Source: Teredinibacter franksiae
GTDB taxonomy: Bacteria > Pseudomonadota > Gammaproteobacteria > Pseudomonadales > Cellvibrionaceae
Length of the DNA: 64,000 bases
NCBI RefSeq assembly: GCF_014218805.1
Contig: NZ_JACJUV010000001.1
Location: 4,104,501 to 4,168,500, forward strand
Direction: 5' to 3'
Both the position numbers and the translations under genes were made by a program. The notes beneath the pieces were generated by a model that ran no database searches, was not told the DNA's origin, and worked only from the letters and a program-made list of their open reading frames with translations. Of the stretch, positions 10,010-18,881 are shown piece after piece. Within the stretch, counting starts at the first letter, position 1; every line of letters begins with the position of its first letter.

Positions 10010-11647
10010 ATGGATAACGAGGCAATAACAAGTCAACAAAACTCGATTCCGATCGAAGACACCTCCCCGGTATCACAGGCTGCTCGCCGCAGGGCGAGTT
10101 TGCAGGCGTTTCTCGTTGTCGTGGTGTTCCTTTCTATCGCTGCGCCAGCCGTTATTACCGGTGGTTTTCTTATTTACGAGAATTACCAGCGCACCATTGA
10201 ACTAGAAAGCCAAGAGGCGGCCGGTAGTTACGCCGACCTACTACAGGCGGGCATGACCATGCCGCTATGGAATGTGGCCCCGTCGCTGGGCAAACCCCTA
10301 CTCGATACCGTTAAGATTGACCCATCTGTTCTGCGTATCGTTGTACAGGGTGTCGACGGTGAAATATTTCTCGAATACGAAAAAGATGAGTTGTTCAATG
10401 CTGAAGAAAGCCTCGAGATAATCCGCGATATCTCTTTTGAAGGCGAACGGTTGGGCTCGGTTGCGCTTCTTTATAGTCTCAAGGCCGCTCGCCAGCGGGC
10501 CGCGGCCGACTCGCAGTTGCTACTGACAATCATTATATTCCAATTGATTTTTTCTCTGGGTGTGTTGAGCTTCTTTCTGAGGCGACGCGTAGTACAGCCT
10601 TTGATTTCTCTAGAAAAGGCGGCTGTGGGCATAGCCGGAGGTGACTTAAAAACCGCCATCCCTCTCCTGAAAAATGATGAATTTGGGCGTTTATCTCGTC
10701 AGCTTGAAATTATGCGTGGGTCTCTTGAACAGTCGTTCACCAATTTGGAGGAGCGTGTGAAAGAGCGTACGGCTGAATTAATTGATTTGAATAAAGAGTT
10801 AAAAGGCACGCTCGATAAACTTCAGCAAGCTCAGGGTAATTTGGTTCAATCGGAAAAACTCGCCGCTCTGGGTGCGTTGGTGGCGGGTGTTGCGCATGAG
10901 CTGAATACGCCTTTAGGAAACGGGTTGACGGTTGCCTCTTCACTCTACGATTCGACGCGACACATTCGTCGTCAATTTGAAGATGGGATTACACGTACAG
11001 ATTTGGAGAATTACCTGAATGATATGAACGAAGGTTCACATCTTGTGGTTGCTAGTCTCGAGCGAGCATCGGAGTTGGTCAGTGGGTTTAAGCAGGTGGC
11101 GGTAGACCGCACCAGTGCCCAGCGACGTGAGTTTAAGCTGGCTGATATGCTGGCTGAAACTAAAATGACAATGTCTCCATTGTTCAAGCATACCCCTTAT
11201 CAAATTCATATCGATGTTCCCGGTAGTGTAATGATGGATAGCTACCCTGGGCCGCTCGGCCAGGTTGTTACCAATTTAATGAATAACGCATTAATTCACG
11301 CTTTCGATGGGCGAGAATACGGTGCAATCGATATTGTTGGAGAGCCTGTAATGGTTCGCGAAGAGCAGGCTGTCCGAATCCAAGTTATCGACGATGGCTG
11401 CGGAATCAGGGAAGAAAACCTCACCAAAATTTTCGATCCGTTTTTTACAACTAAACTCGGTGAAGGCGGCAACGGGTTGGGTATGCATATTGTGCACAAT
11501 ATTGTGACGGGTGTGCTTGGTGGAAATATTCAGGTTGAGTCGAAGATTAATCGAGGAACCAGTTTTACCATAACGATACCACTGACTGCTCCAACGTCAA
11601 TTGTTGAACTCGACGAAATAGAACAGGGTAAATTACTGCATGGCTAA
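10010..11647 (+). CDS. Membrane sensor histidine kinase
   Basis: 545 residues. TM1 (about 32-56) and TM2 (about 170-190) flank a ~115-residue periplasmic sensor domain. A HAMP domain (about 190-245) and a coiled coil lead to HisKA with the phospho-acceptor His296 in VAGVAHELNTPLGN. The HATPase_c domain has the N box NLMNNALIHAF, the G1 box VIDDGCGI and the G2 box GEGGNGLGMHIV. Its last 8 bases overlap the start of the receiver-EAL protein, so the two form a coupled two-component pair. The signal sensed is unknown. Confidence 0.93.
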   Translation: MDNEAITSQQNSIPIEDTSPVSQAARRRASLQAFLVVVVFLSIAAPAVITGGFLIYENYQRTIELESQEAAGSYADLLQAGMTMPLWNVAPSLGKPLLDTVKIDPSVLRIVVQGVDGEIFLEYEKDELFNAEESLEIIRDISFEGERLGSVALLYSLKAARQRAAADSQLLLTIIIFQLIFSLGVLSFFLRRRVVQPLISLEKAAVGIAGGDLKTAIPLLKNDEFGRLSRQLEIMRGSLEQSFTNLEERVKERTAELIDLNKELKGTLDKLQQAQGNLVQSEKLAALGALVAGVAHELNTPLGNGLTVASSLYDSTRHIRRQFEDGITRTDLENYLNDMNEGSHLVVASLERASELVSGFKQVAVDRTSAQRREFKLADMLAETKMTMSPLFKHTPYQIHIDVPGSVMMDSYPGPLGQVVTNLMNNALIHAFDGREYGAIDIVGEPVMVREEQAVRIQVIDDGCGIREENLTKIFDPFFTTKLGEGGNGLGMHIVHNIVTGVLGGNIQVESKINRGTSFTITIPLTAPTSIVELDEIEQGKLLHG

Positions 11648-13874
11648 TGATACGGGTAAAACCAACGAGATGATGGAATTCCTTGATGATTCTCAGGGGA
11701 AAGATTCGGACGCCACGCGAAAAAAGCATAATGTATGGCGTATCTTGATTACCGACGACGAGCAAGATGTGCATACAGCAACCACATTTGCTTTACGTAA
11801 TACACGGATACTTGGGCGCCCGATCGAATTCCTGCATGCTAATTCAGCGCGCGAGACGATTGATATCCTAAAAAGTTATTCTGATATTGCTGTCATTATG
11901 CTTGATGTGGTTATGGAAACACCGAATGCTGGCCTGGATTTGGTGGCGGTTATACGCGAAGAGCTGAAGGTAACGGATTCACGTATTATTTTACGTACGG
12001 GCCAGCCAAATCAAGCGCCTGAAATTGAAGTTATTCGTGATTATGATATTAACGACTACAAACTCAAATCTGAACTGACGCAGAGCAAACTGTATGCTGC
12101 ACTGACTACCGCAGTGCGCTCCTATAAACAAATACGCATGATAGAGGCCGGAAAAAAAGGCCTGGATATGATTGTGCGTTCCAGCGCAGAGTTGCTGAGT
12201 AAAAATGGTTTGAATGCATTTGCCCAAGGGGTGATTGTACATCTTTCCGGTTTGCTCAGTGTGCCACCAGAAGGTTTGATATGCGTACGCAGGCATGACA
12301 ATCGCCGAGAAGGTCAGCCGGAAATTATTGCGGCAGCAGGGCAGTATTGTTCGTTGATAGATAAACCGTTGTCTGATCTTACGGAAACTAATGCACGGGA
12401 TTTGTTGGAATCCAGTTTGAATACGCAATCGAATGTGTTTGACGAAAATGGCTTAGCGCTATACTTGGGGAGTGATGCTCGAGGTGACATGAGTTGCTAT
12501 GTTGCCAGTGCAACGCAGTTCGACGAAATTGATCAGAGCTTAATCGAGCTGTTTTGTACGAATATTTCTATTTGTGCGGACAATCTAACGCTTTTAGAGC
12601 AGCTAAGTCAGTTCGCGTATATTGATGAGCTTGTGCAGCTTCCCAATCGAAATGCGCTTATCGAACGCATGAACCAAACACTGGAGCAGAAGTCTTCGGT
12701 AGGCTATCAGTTGGCTGTTGCTGATATCGATAATTTTGCTGAAATTAATGCCTCGCTGGGGCAAAAATACGGTGACCGCTTGCTGCAAGCGGTGGCAAAA
12801 CGTTTGGTTAACCGTTTCCCCAAGCCTTGTATTGTTGCCCGTGTAGCGGGTGATACCTTTGCCGTCTTTGGCCCGAACACCTACATTAAAACCGAAAACG
12901 TTTTGGTACCTTTTACTACGCCGTTTGATATTTCCGGTGAAGAACAAATGATTTCCGTTACCGCCGGTTTGGTGAGTATGGAAGACGTGGACGGTGGTGC
13001 GGCTGAAGCGGTTAAAGATGCGAGTATTGTGCTTAAAATGGCCAAGAATCGAAATCGTGGACAGGTCATGCTGTTTGACAGCAGCATGATAGAAACCGCC
13101 AAAGATCGTCTTGAGTTGTTAAAAGAACTGCGTGCAGCATTCGATATGGAGCGGCTGGCGCTCAACTACCAGCCTAAGTTGTGTTTGAAATCAGGTAAGG
13201 TTTTAGGTGTAGAAGCTTTGTTGCGTTGGCCGGCTGAATCCGGTGAGTTTGTGCCTCCGGGGCAATTTATTCCGCTAGCGGAGCAGTCTGGACTTATTGT
13301 TCGGCTGGGTGAGTGGATATTACGTACCGCCCTCAATGAGCTTCAGTCGCTTAATCGACAGGGGTGGAATGAGCTTCATATGAGTGTGAACTTATCTGTG
13401 GCGCAATTACAGCACCCGGCGATGATGAAAACGCTGAAACGGGTATTGATTGAGACCGATGTAGACCCCCGTTTAGTTGATCTCGAAGTGACCGAATCGG
13501 TTGCAATGGATGATGTAAACAAGAACAGCAGTTTACTCCATGAAATAAAGAGTTTGGGTGTTCAAATTTCACTTGATGACTTTGGTACAGGCTTCTCTTC
13601 GCTTCATTACTTACAGAGCATGCCGATAGACCGATTGAAAATCGATCAGTCTTTTGTTCAACAGTTGGATGATGGCAAGGGGCGAGAAATTGTAGAATTG
13701 ATCGTTCACCTTGGGCGCCAACTGAATAAGAAGGTGATTGCAGAAGGCGTTGAAACAGAGTCTCAGGTTAGCTTTCTTAAATCATTGAATTGCGATGAGG
13801 TGCAGGGCTTTTATTTTGCTCGACCAATGCCAGCAGAAAAATTGGTGGCTTGGCTTAAAGAGCATGACCATTAA
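11640..13874 (+). CDS. Response regulator with receiver, DUF3369, degenerate GGDEF and EAL domains (c-di-GMP phosphodiesterase)
   Basis: 744 residues. The receiver domain (about 33-160) has acidic residues Asp39-Asp40 and phospho-acceptor Asp89 (VIMLDVVME). DUF3369 (about 165-320) follows. The GGDEF domain (about 325-480) has AGDTF at 403-407 in place of GGDEF, so it should not make c-di-GMP. The EAL domain (about 490-740) keeps EALLRW (Glu525), the SLDDFGTGFSSL loop, DRLKIDQSFV and AEGVETESQ, so it is predicted to hydrolyse c-di-GMP. It overlaps its kinase gene by 8 bases. Phosphorylation probably tunes c-di-GMP turnover. Confidence 0.93.
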   Translation: MANDTGKTNEMMEFLDDSQGKDSDATRKKHNVWRILITDDEQDVHTATTFALRNTRILGRPIEFLHANSARETIDILKSYSDIAVIMLDVVMETPNAGLDLVAVIREELKVTDSRIILRTGQPNQAPEIEVIRDYDINDYKLKSELTQSKLYAALTTAVRSYKQIRMIEAGKKGLDMIVRSSAELLSKNGLNAFAQGVIVHLSGLLSVPPEGLICVRRHDNRREGQPEIIAAAGQYCSLIDKPLSDLTETNARDLLESSLNTQSNVFDENGLALYLGSDARGDMSCYVASATQFDEIDQSLIELFCTNISICADNLTLLEQLSQFAYIDELVQLPNRNALIERMNQTLEQKSSVGYQLAVADIDNFAEINASLGQKYGDRLLQAVAKRLVNRFPKPCIVARVAGDTFAVFGPNTYIKTENVLVPFTTPFDISGEEQMISVTAGLVSMEDVDGGAAEAVKDASIVLKMAKNRNRGQVMLFDSSMIETAKDRLELLKELRAAFDMERLALNYQPKLCLKSGKVLGVEALLRWPAESGEFVPPGQFIPLAEQSGLIVRLGEWILRTALNELQSLNRQGWNELHMSVNLSVAQLQHPAMMKTLKRVLIETDVDPRLVDLEVTESVAMDDVNKNSSLLHEIKSLGVQISLDDFGTGFSSLHYLQSMPIDRLKIDQSFVQQLDDGKGREIVELIVHLGRQLNKKVIAEGVETESQVSFLKSLNCDEVQGFYFARPMPAEKLVAWLKEHDH

Positions 13875-13875
13875 C

Positions 13876-14805
13876 TTACAGCCGATTTCCTTCAGTTAGC
13901 GTAACGGAGGGCAAGCTAGCGCGTTTAAAGGTCACCTTTTGACCTGGCCGGCGCTGCGCTAACTGATAACAATCTGCTGCAGCTATACACCCCACTTTGG
14001 GATAACCGCCAATTGTTTGCCGGTCGTTAAGTAAAACGATCGGCTGACCATTTGGTGGGATCTGTACGCTACCAAAAGCGATGCCTTCAGAAACTATTCC
14101 TTTCCTGTGCCAATTTACGTTTTGTCCTTCTAGTCTATAACCCATACGATTACTGTCGACACCGATTCGGTAGTCATCACTCAGTAGTTTGAGTATTTCG
14201 TTCTTCTCAAAGTGTAAAAACTGATAACACGGGTAGAGGTTTAACTCCAGCGTAGTAGTGTAGTCTGGAATAGCTTGCCAGTGTACATTTCTACAAGGGG
14301 TGATGTTTTCTACAGGCTGGTAGTGGAGTTGATCGGCGTTTTGCAGCGAGAGATTTTTTCCGTCGTTACTTAATTGGGCGCAGCTGGAAAAAATGTGGTT
14401 GCACAAAAACCCCCCGGCAATGGCTAAGTAAATTCGCAAGCCAGAACTGGCCATTGACAGGCGCAGGGTATCGCCCGGTTTTACCTTATGGCTACTCCAC
14501 GGAATTATTTTTTTCCCGTTTAGGGTCGCCCCACATTCTGCACCACAAAGAGCAATTCTTGTGGAGCTGTCGAAACTTACCTCAAAAGGCCCCAGACTGA
14601 TTTCCAGGGCCGCAGCATTTTCTTGGTTACCCAGTAAAGTATTCGACCAAGCAAAGGCATAGGCGTCGGCAGCGCCCGAAGTACAAATTCCCAATATTTG
14701 AGAGCCTTGCCGACCGCGATCTTGTAAAAGCGTAAGTGGTCCGGCTTTGTTGAGGTGTGCACGACCCTCTGTCGTTTTTGTGGTGGATAGCTGAGAGGGT
14801 GTCAT
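13876..14805 (-). CDS. pxpC: 5-oxoprolinase subunit C (biotin-dependent carboxyltransferase family)
   Basis: 309 residues of the KipA/allophanate hydrolase subunit 2 family: the early GPLTLLQDRGRQG and GICTSGAADAYAFAWSN segments, ALCGAECGATLNG, and RIGVDSNRMGYRLEG are characteristic. With PxpA and PxpB it forms the ATP-dependent prokaryotic 5-oxoprolinase that opens pyroglutamate to glutamate. Its start overlaps the pxpB stop by 4 bases. It converges on the receiver-EAL gene with only one base between stops. Confidence 0.92.
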   Translation of the reverse strand: MTPSQLSTTKTTEGRAHLNKAGPLTLLQDRGRQGSQILGICTSGAADAYAFAWSNTLLGNQENAAALEISLGPFEVSFDSSTRIALCGAECGATLNGKKIIPWSSHKVKPGDTLRLSMASSGLRIYLAIAGGFLCNHIFSSCAQLSNDGKNLSLQNADQLHYQPVENITPCRNVHWQAIPDYTTTLELNLYPCYQFLHFEKNEILKLLSDDYRIGVDSNRMGYRLEGQNVNWHRKGIVSEGIAFGSVQIPPNGQPIVLLNDRQTIGGYPKVGCIAAADCYQLAQRRPGQKVTFKRASLPSVTLTEGNRL

Positions 14806-15527
14806 TGACCTGATTCCTCATGCAGGTGCTCGAACTCCGCGCAGGAAATAGAGCGAAACTGCACGCGGTCACCGGTTTTAAAAACGCAGGCGTCAGCGGG
14901 GTTTATACATTGGTTAAGGGGGTGAAGTACCTGTGTGGGGGTTAAACCGATAATGTTCCAGCCCCCCGGGGAGGGTCGCGGGTAAATACCTGTTTGGTTT
15001 TCGGCGATTCCCACGCTACCGGTTTCAACCCGCGTACGCGGTGTTGCCTGTCTGGGGGTGGCGATGGTCGGCGGTACGCTGCCCATATATGCGAAGCCGG
15101 GGACAAAGCCAACAGCCTCTACGGTATAGGTGGTGCTGGTATGCAGATCGATAACGGCTTCAATTGATAGATTATGGCTTTCGGCAACGTAGTGGAGATC
15201 TGGTGCGACACTCCGGTGGTAATAAACGGGGATAACGTGCTGGTTAGCGGGAAAGTACCCTTCTTGGGGGGTGCTTTCGAAGCCCGCGAGAATCCCTTGA
15301 ATTTGTTGCAGTATTTGATTTAAATGCGCGCCCTCCAGCTCAAACTCAAGAAGCAGTGAGCATGAGGCGGGTACGGCATTGCGTAGCTGATGGCCTATTT
15401 GTTGGTCGATAACGGCCCAGAGTCGAGCCACGGCTTCGGTTGGTGGTGATGCATCGTCGCCGGTAAACTGAATAATAAGGGTGTTTTCGTTTAATCTTTC
15501 CAGCGCGAAAGGCGTATGTTCTTTCAT
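14802..15527 (-). CDS. pxpB: 5-oxoprolinase subunit B (KipI/allophanate hydrolase subunit 1 family)
   Basis: 241 residues. The family motifs are HVIPVYYHRSVAPDL, GFVPGFAYMGSVP, ATPRQATPRTRVETGSVGI (no residue invented; shared cyclophilin-like fold) and GGWNIIGLTP. It partners PxpC in pyroglutamate hydrolysis. The gene lies 12 bases after pxpA and overlaps pxpC, so all three are co-transcribed. Confidence 0.92.
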   Translation of the reverse strand: MKEHTPFALERLNENTLIIQFTGDDASPPTEAVARLWAVIDQQIGHQLRNAVPASCSLLLEFELEGAHLNQILQQIQGILAGFESTPQEGYFPANQHVIPVYYHRSVAPDLHYVAESHNLSIEAVIDLHTSTTYTVEAVGFVPGFAYMGSVPPTIATPRQATPRTRVETGSVGIAENQTGIYPRPSPGGWNIIGLTPTQVLHPLNQCINPADACVFKTGDRVQFRSISCAEFEHLHEESGQ

Positions 15528-15539
15528 TCTGAATAGCGC

Positions 15540-16268
15540 TTAACTCTGAGCCTGGTAAAGGCGTTGACTGATCGAATACAGTGCGTCAGCGGCCTGGCGG
15601 GTATCGCCGTGCACGCAAAGGGTGTCTACCTGCAACGGTAACCAGCAGCCATTTTCTGAGTAGAGGCCGTTCTTGAAGCTTAGGCTTTCTGCTTGGCCCA
15701 ATATGTCTTCGAGTGAGTCGAGCAAGGCTGATTTTTCACTGCGTGGAATAAGAAAGCCCTCATCGCTGTAGCGTCGATCAGCGAAACCTTCGTACATCAA
15801 GTAGTGTGAGTATTGTTGGGCGATTTCAGCATTGGCATCGTTATTAAGAGACGATTGGATAACCAGAGGTAACGCAGGGTAGGCTTCAGCGCAAATAGCG
15901 ACTATGTTTTGCAGAAGTTCTGGATCGCGCATCATGTCATTGTATAGCGCGCCGTGGGGTTTGATATAACTGAGCTGAGTTCCGGCTTCTTGGCAAACCT
16001 CTTGCAATAGGTTCACCTGTTCGAGGAAGCTGGCTTGCAGTTGGGCGGGCTCCAGTTTCAGCGATACTCGGCCCATATTCTCCCTGTCGGCATAACCTGG
16101 GTGTGCGCCTACTTTTACACCATAATTCAGCGCCAGAGAGACGCAACGCTTCATAATATCGGTGCTTCCTGCATGGCCGCCACAGGCGATGTTGGCCATA
16201 TGGATATGGGGCATAACTAAGGCATCTACTTGGTCGAGACCTTCGCCCAGGTCGCAATTCAGCTTCAT
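15540..16268 (-). CDS. pxpA: 5-oxoprolinase subunit A (LamB/YcsF family)
   Basis: 242 residues from the ATG at 16266-16268. This start is preferred over the longer open frame because the LamB/YcsF family begins right there (MKLNCDLGEG). The motifs HIHMANIACGGHAGS, VGAHPGYADRENMGR, YIKPHGALYNDM, EGFADRRYSDEG and CVHGDT are all present. It supplies the hydrolytic part of the three-subunit 5-oxoprolinase. It lies 19 bases after a small membrane-protein gene. Confidence 0.93.
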   Translation of the reverse strand: MKLNCDLGEGLDQVDALVMPHIHMANIACGGHAGSTDIMKRCVSLALNYGVKVGAHPGYADRENMGRVSLKLEPAQLQASFLEQVNLLQEVCQEAGTQLSYIKPHGALYNDMMRDPELLQNIVAICAEAYPALPLVIQSSLNNDANAEIAQQYSHYLMYEGFADRRYSDEGFLIPRSEKSALLDSLEDILGQAESLSFKNGLYSENGCWLPLQVDTLCVHGDTRQAADALYSISQRLYQAQS

Positions 16269-16287
16269 TTCAGTATGTTCTCGTTCG

Positions 16288-16512
16288 CTACAGACTAAAC
16301 AGTATGAGCAGCCATCCGCCGGCAGCCATGAGGATGGAAGATTGTGCTTTTTCCCAGCAGAAAAATGCGTAGAGATAAGAAAGAGGGGGAGCAAACAGAC
16401 TGGTTAGGCCCCAGGAAAAGTCGTCGCGGAAAGAAACGAAAAGTAATTGGATCCAGCTCGCAAGTAGCAGTATCAATCCAAACATAAGATAAACGGCGGA
16501 TATGGAATCCAT
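16288..16512 (-). CDS. Small membrane protein heading the pxp operon, function unknown
   Basis: 74 residues beginning MDSISAVYLMFG. The ATG at 16510-16512 is preceded by a good ribosome binding site (GGAG, 8 bases upstream), which favours it over the longer open frame. Two or three hydrophobic segments are visible (about 5-25, 33-48 and 55-74). I do not recognise a family. Position and spacing (19 bases before pxpA) imply co-transcription with pxpABC. A role in pyroglutamate uptake or membrane tethering is speculation. Confidence 0.7.
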   Translation of the reverse strand: MDSISAVYLMFGLILLLASWIQLLFVSFRDDFSWGLTSLFAPPLSYLYAFFCWEKAQSSILMAAGGWLLILFSL

Positions 16513-16686
16513 ATTGTGGTCTCCTGCTCCAAGCAGTTGTTCGCTATTGATGGGTTTCGAATAGGGTCGAATTCGGTGTAGTGTCCCGCACTTAACAGTC
16601 ATTTAGCAAGGTGTAGGTATGCCGATTTCATTTTAGCTTACGCGCTCCGGTGGCGGATGTAATAGGCCTTGTCTAGGTGTGTTGTA

Positions 16687-17124
16687 TTACATCTCTAAAA
16701 GGAAAGTGACTGGCCCGTCATTTAGCAGTGATACTTTCATATCGGCCGCGAATCTGCCCGTTTCAACCTGCTTGTGGCGGGTGCGTAACAGCTCTAGAAA
16801 TCGGTGGAATAGTATTTCCGCTTCCTGTGGGGCGCATGCGCTCGAGAAACTGGGCCGTAGGCCTTTGCGCGTATCGGCGGCTAGCGTGAACTGCGAGATC
16901 GCCAGCAGCCCGCCATTGACCTCTGTAAGGCTAAGGTTCATCTTACCGTCTGCATCAGGGAAAATGCGGTAGGCAAGAAGCTTATCGGCCATACGCACCA
17001 AAATGGCGTCAGTATCATGCTTTTGTATGCCGATCAGCGCCAACACGCCGTGGTCGATCTTACCTAAGGTGCTTCCGTCAACGCTGACAGAGGCCTGGGT
17101 TACACGTTGTATTAAAATTTTCAT
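16687..17124 (-). CDS. dtd: D-aminoacyl-tRNA deacylase
   Basis: 145 residues, the normal family length, starting at the ATG at 17122-17124 (MKILIQRVTQASV). It hydrolyses D-aminoacyl-tRNAs, and Gly-tRNA(Ala), to keep the tRNA pool clean. The SQFTLAADTRKGLRPSF active-site motif and the C-terminal NDGPVTFLLE cross-subunit motif are intact. It is divergent from the MipA/OmpV module. Confidence 0.96.
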   Translation of the reverse strand: MKILIQRVTQASVSVDGSTLGKIDHGVLALIGIQKHDTDAILVRMADKLLAYRIFPDADGKMNLSLTEVNGGLLAISQFTLAADTRKGLRPSFSSACAPQEAEILFHRFLELLRTRHKQVETGRFAADMKVSLLNDGPVTFLLEM

Positions 17125-17425
17125 ACGCAAAAATAGAGTAGAGTGGCAGGGATAAGTGGTTTAGAGTATTGCCGGTGCAGGTTACAATTCATTGCATTCT
17201 AGGCACGTCACGCATCTTATAATAACGGCGTCATGCTATGAAAGCTGCGTATTTCACGCAACTGTAAGCGCTATAGAGGCCTTGCCCCCTCAAATGAATT
17301 GTAATTCCTTCCTGATTTTTCTTTACCGCTGTAATTTTGTTAAATTGCGTCTGTCGTGTCGTAAACGCTGTCCAGGTTACCGTTGCTTCACGATTGTTCG
17401 TGTATTTTCTTTTGGAAATGTCTAC

Positions 17426-18415
17426 TTGAAGTATTTAGCCTGTCAAAACAGTTTATGGGTAGCTATTCACCAGCGATACCGTGCAGCTCTCGTCTGTATG
17501 GCGGCGCTCGGCTTTGTGGTTGTCTCTGGTTTTTCTCCTGTACAGGCGGCAACACCACCGCCGGGTTGTGATTCCGCCCAAGCAGGTTGCGTTGCTGTCG
17601 GTGAGTGGGATATCAGTATTGGTGTGGGGGTGGGTTTACGTAGCAATCCCCTCATTGACGGCAGTGATCTACCGCTTTTTATCTTGCCTGAGATTCGATA
17701 TTACGGCGAGCGCTTCTTTTTTGATACCTACACGGGTGGTTTTACATTTTTCGATAGTGAGTATCACCAGCTGAACTTGGTTGGCACAATCGGCTTTGAC
17801 CAAATATATTTTTCTTCACGTAATATCGGGAACTTTGTCATTGAATCGGGTCCGATATCAGGCTCGTCAAGCAATGCGTTAGAAGATTTGGATTATCGAC
17901 TCGATACCGATGATGTGAATAATCCGGAAAACCTAACAGCTTCAGAGATTGAAGCTGCAATCGATATTGACGACCTCCACAAACGCAGTACAGCGGGCCT
18001 AGTGGGCTTTGAATATGGCTACTTTAAAAATTCCTGGGATGCGAGCATTCAGTTGTTACAGGATGTTTCGTCTGTGCATGACGGGCAGGAAATTCGTGCC
18101 GCTGTTTCGCGTAATTTTATAGTGGTTAACGAGGCTCTCGAGTTTTCGGCTGGTTTTTCCTGGCAGAGTGATCAGTTGTTGCAGTATTACTACGGGGTAG
18201 AAGAGCACGAAGTCGATTCCCCCGAACTGGCTTACCACATGGATGCTGGTTATTCGCCTTTCGTTAAGGTCGACTGGCGCCGCCGTCTTTGGGGTAATTG
18301 GTCTTGGCAGGCCACTATTCATCATCGCTGGCTCTCTTCTGAAATCACCCGCAGTCCCTTATTGGATGAGAGCACAGTGCTAACCGCCTACATTGGAGGG
18401 GTGTACCATTTCTAA
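17426..18415 (+). CDS. MipA/OmpV family outer-membrane protein, first gene of a two-component module
   Basis: About 329 residues if translation starts at TTG 17426-17428, which has GGA 11 bases upstream. This gives a typical long signal peptide with basic QRYR, a hydrophobic AALVCMAALGFVVVSGF core and cleavage after PVQA. An ATG at 17498 would cut off the n-region. The open frame reaches back to 17192 but reads like non-coding sequence. The mature part has MipA/OmpV features: VGVGLRSNPLIDGSDLP, LLQYYYGVEEHEV and a terminal HHRWLSSEITRSPLL segment with beta-strands. The gene overlaps DUF3019 downstream. The bases 17125-17425 upstream hold no gene; they must contain the promoters of both this module and dtd. 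Confidence 0.82.
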   Translation: MKYLACQNSLWVAIHQRYRAALVCMAALGFVVVSGFSPVQAATPPPGCDSAQAGCVAVGEWDISIGVGVGLRSNPLIDGSDLPLFILPEIRYYGERFFFDTYTGGFTFFDSEYHQLNLVGTIGFDQIYFSSRNIGNFVIESGPISGSSSNALEDLDYRLDTDDVNNPENLTASEIEAAIDIDDLHKRSTAGLVGFEYGYFKNSWDASIQLLQDVSSVHDGQEIRAAVSRNFIVVNEALEFSAGFSWQSDQLLQYYYGVEEHEVDSPELAYHMDAGYSPFVKVDWRRRLWGNWSWQATIHHRWLSSEITRSPLLDESTVLTAYIGGVYHF

Positions 18416-18881
18416 ATTACGCTTAAATAGCGTTTGTCACTCCGGTTTGGGCTATTCAGCACTGTTGAATGACTCGTGTTCGGCAGCTGGCGTGCTGTTT
18501 TTGTGGTTAGTAAGTGGTTTGACTTCCGTGTTTGCTGCTGAAGAGAGCGCTCGCCTGTCTTCTGAATTGCATTTGGCGCCGCGTATTTGCGTACTGGCGG
18601 AACAAATGGCAGAGTGTCGAGAGACTGTTCGCTTTACTTGGAAAACAGATAAGCTACGATCTGTGTGCTTGTATCGGCTATCGGACAACGAAATGATCAA
18701 ATGTTGGCAGCAGGTCTCGGAAGGTGAATTGGAAATTGGTATTGAGGCGGGTGAATCCATTATATTTGAGCTGCGTGATCTTGATACTGATTTGCTCGTA
18801 TTGGCACAGACAGAGTTTAAAGTGATGCGAGATGTTAAAAAATACCGTCGTGGTCGACGAAACCCCTGGAGCTTTTTCTAA
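18408..18881 (+). CDS. DUF3019 protein, secreted, with a probable non-canonical start codon
   Basis: About 157 residues. The mature part (LHLAPRICVLAEQMAECRETVRFTWKT... CLYRLSD... CWQ) matches DUF3019, a small periplasmic family with conserved cysteines, usually encoded between MipA/OmpV and OmpR/kinase genes. A signal peptide core (GVLFLWLVSGLTSVFA) lies at about 28-44. There is no ATG or GTG before that core. A strong Shine-Dalgarno GGAGGGG at 18395-18401 is ideally placed for ATT at 18408. The alternative TTG at 18393 would overlap that site. The end overlaps the regulator start (TAATG). Confidence 0.75.
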   Translation: MSKLRLNSVCHSGLGYSALLNDSCSAAGVLFLWLVSGLTSVFAAEESARLSSELHLAPRICVLAEQMAECRETVRFTWKTDKLRSVCLYRLSDNEMIKCWQQVSEGELEIGIEAGESIIFELRDLDTDLLVLAQTEFKVMRDVKKYRRGRRNPWSFF

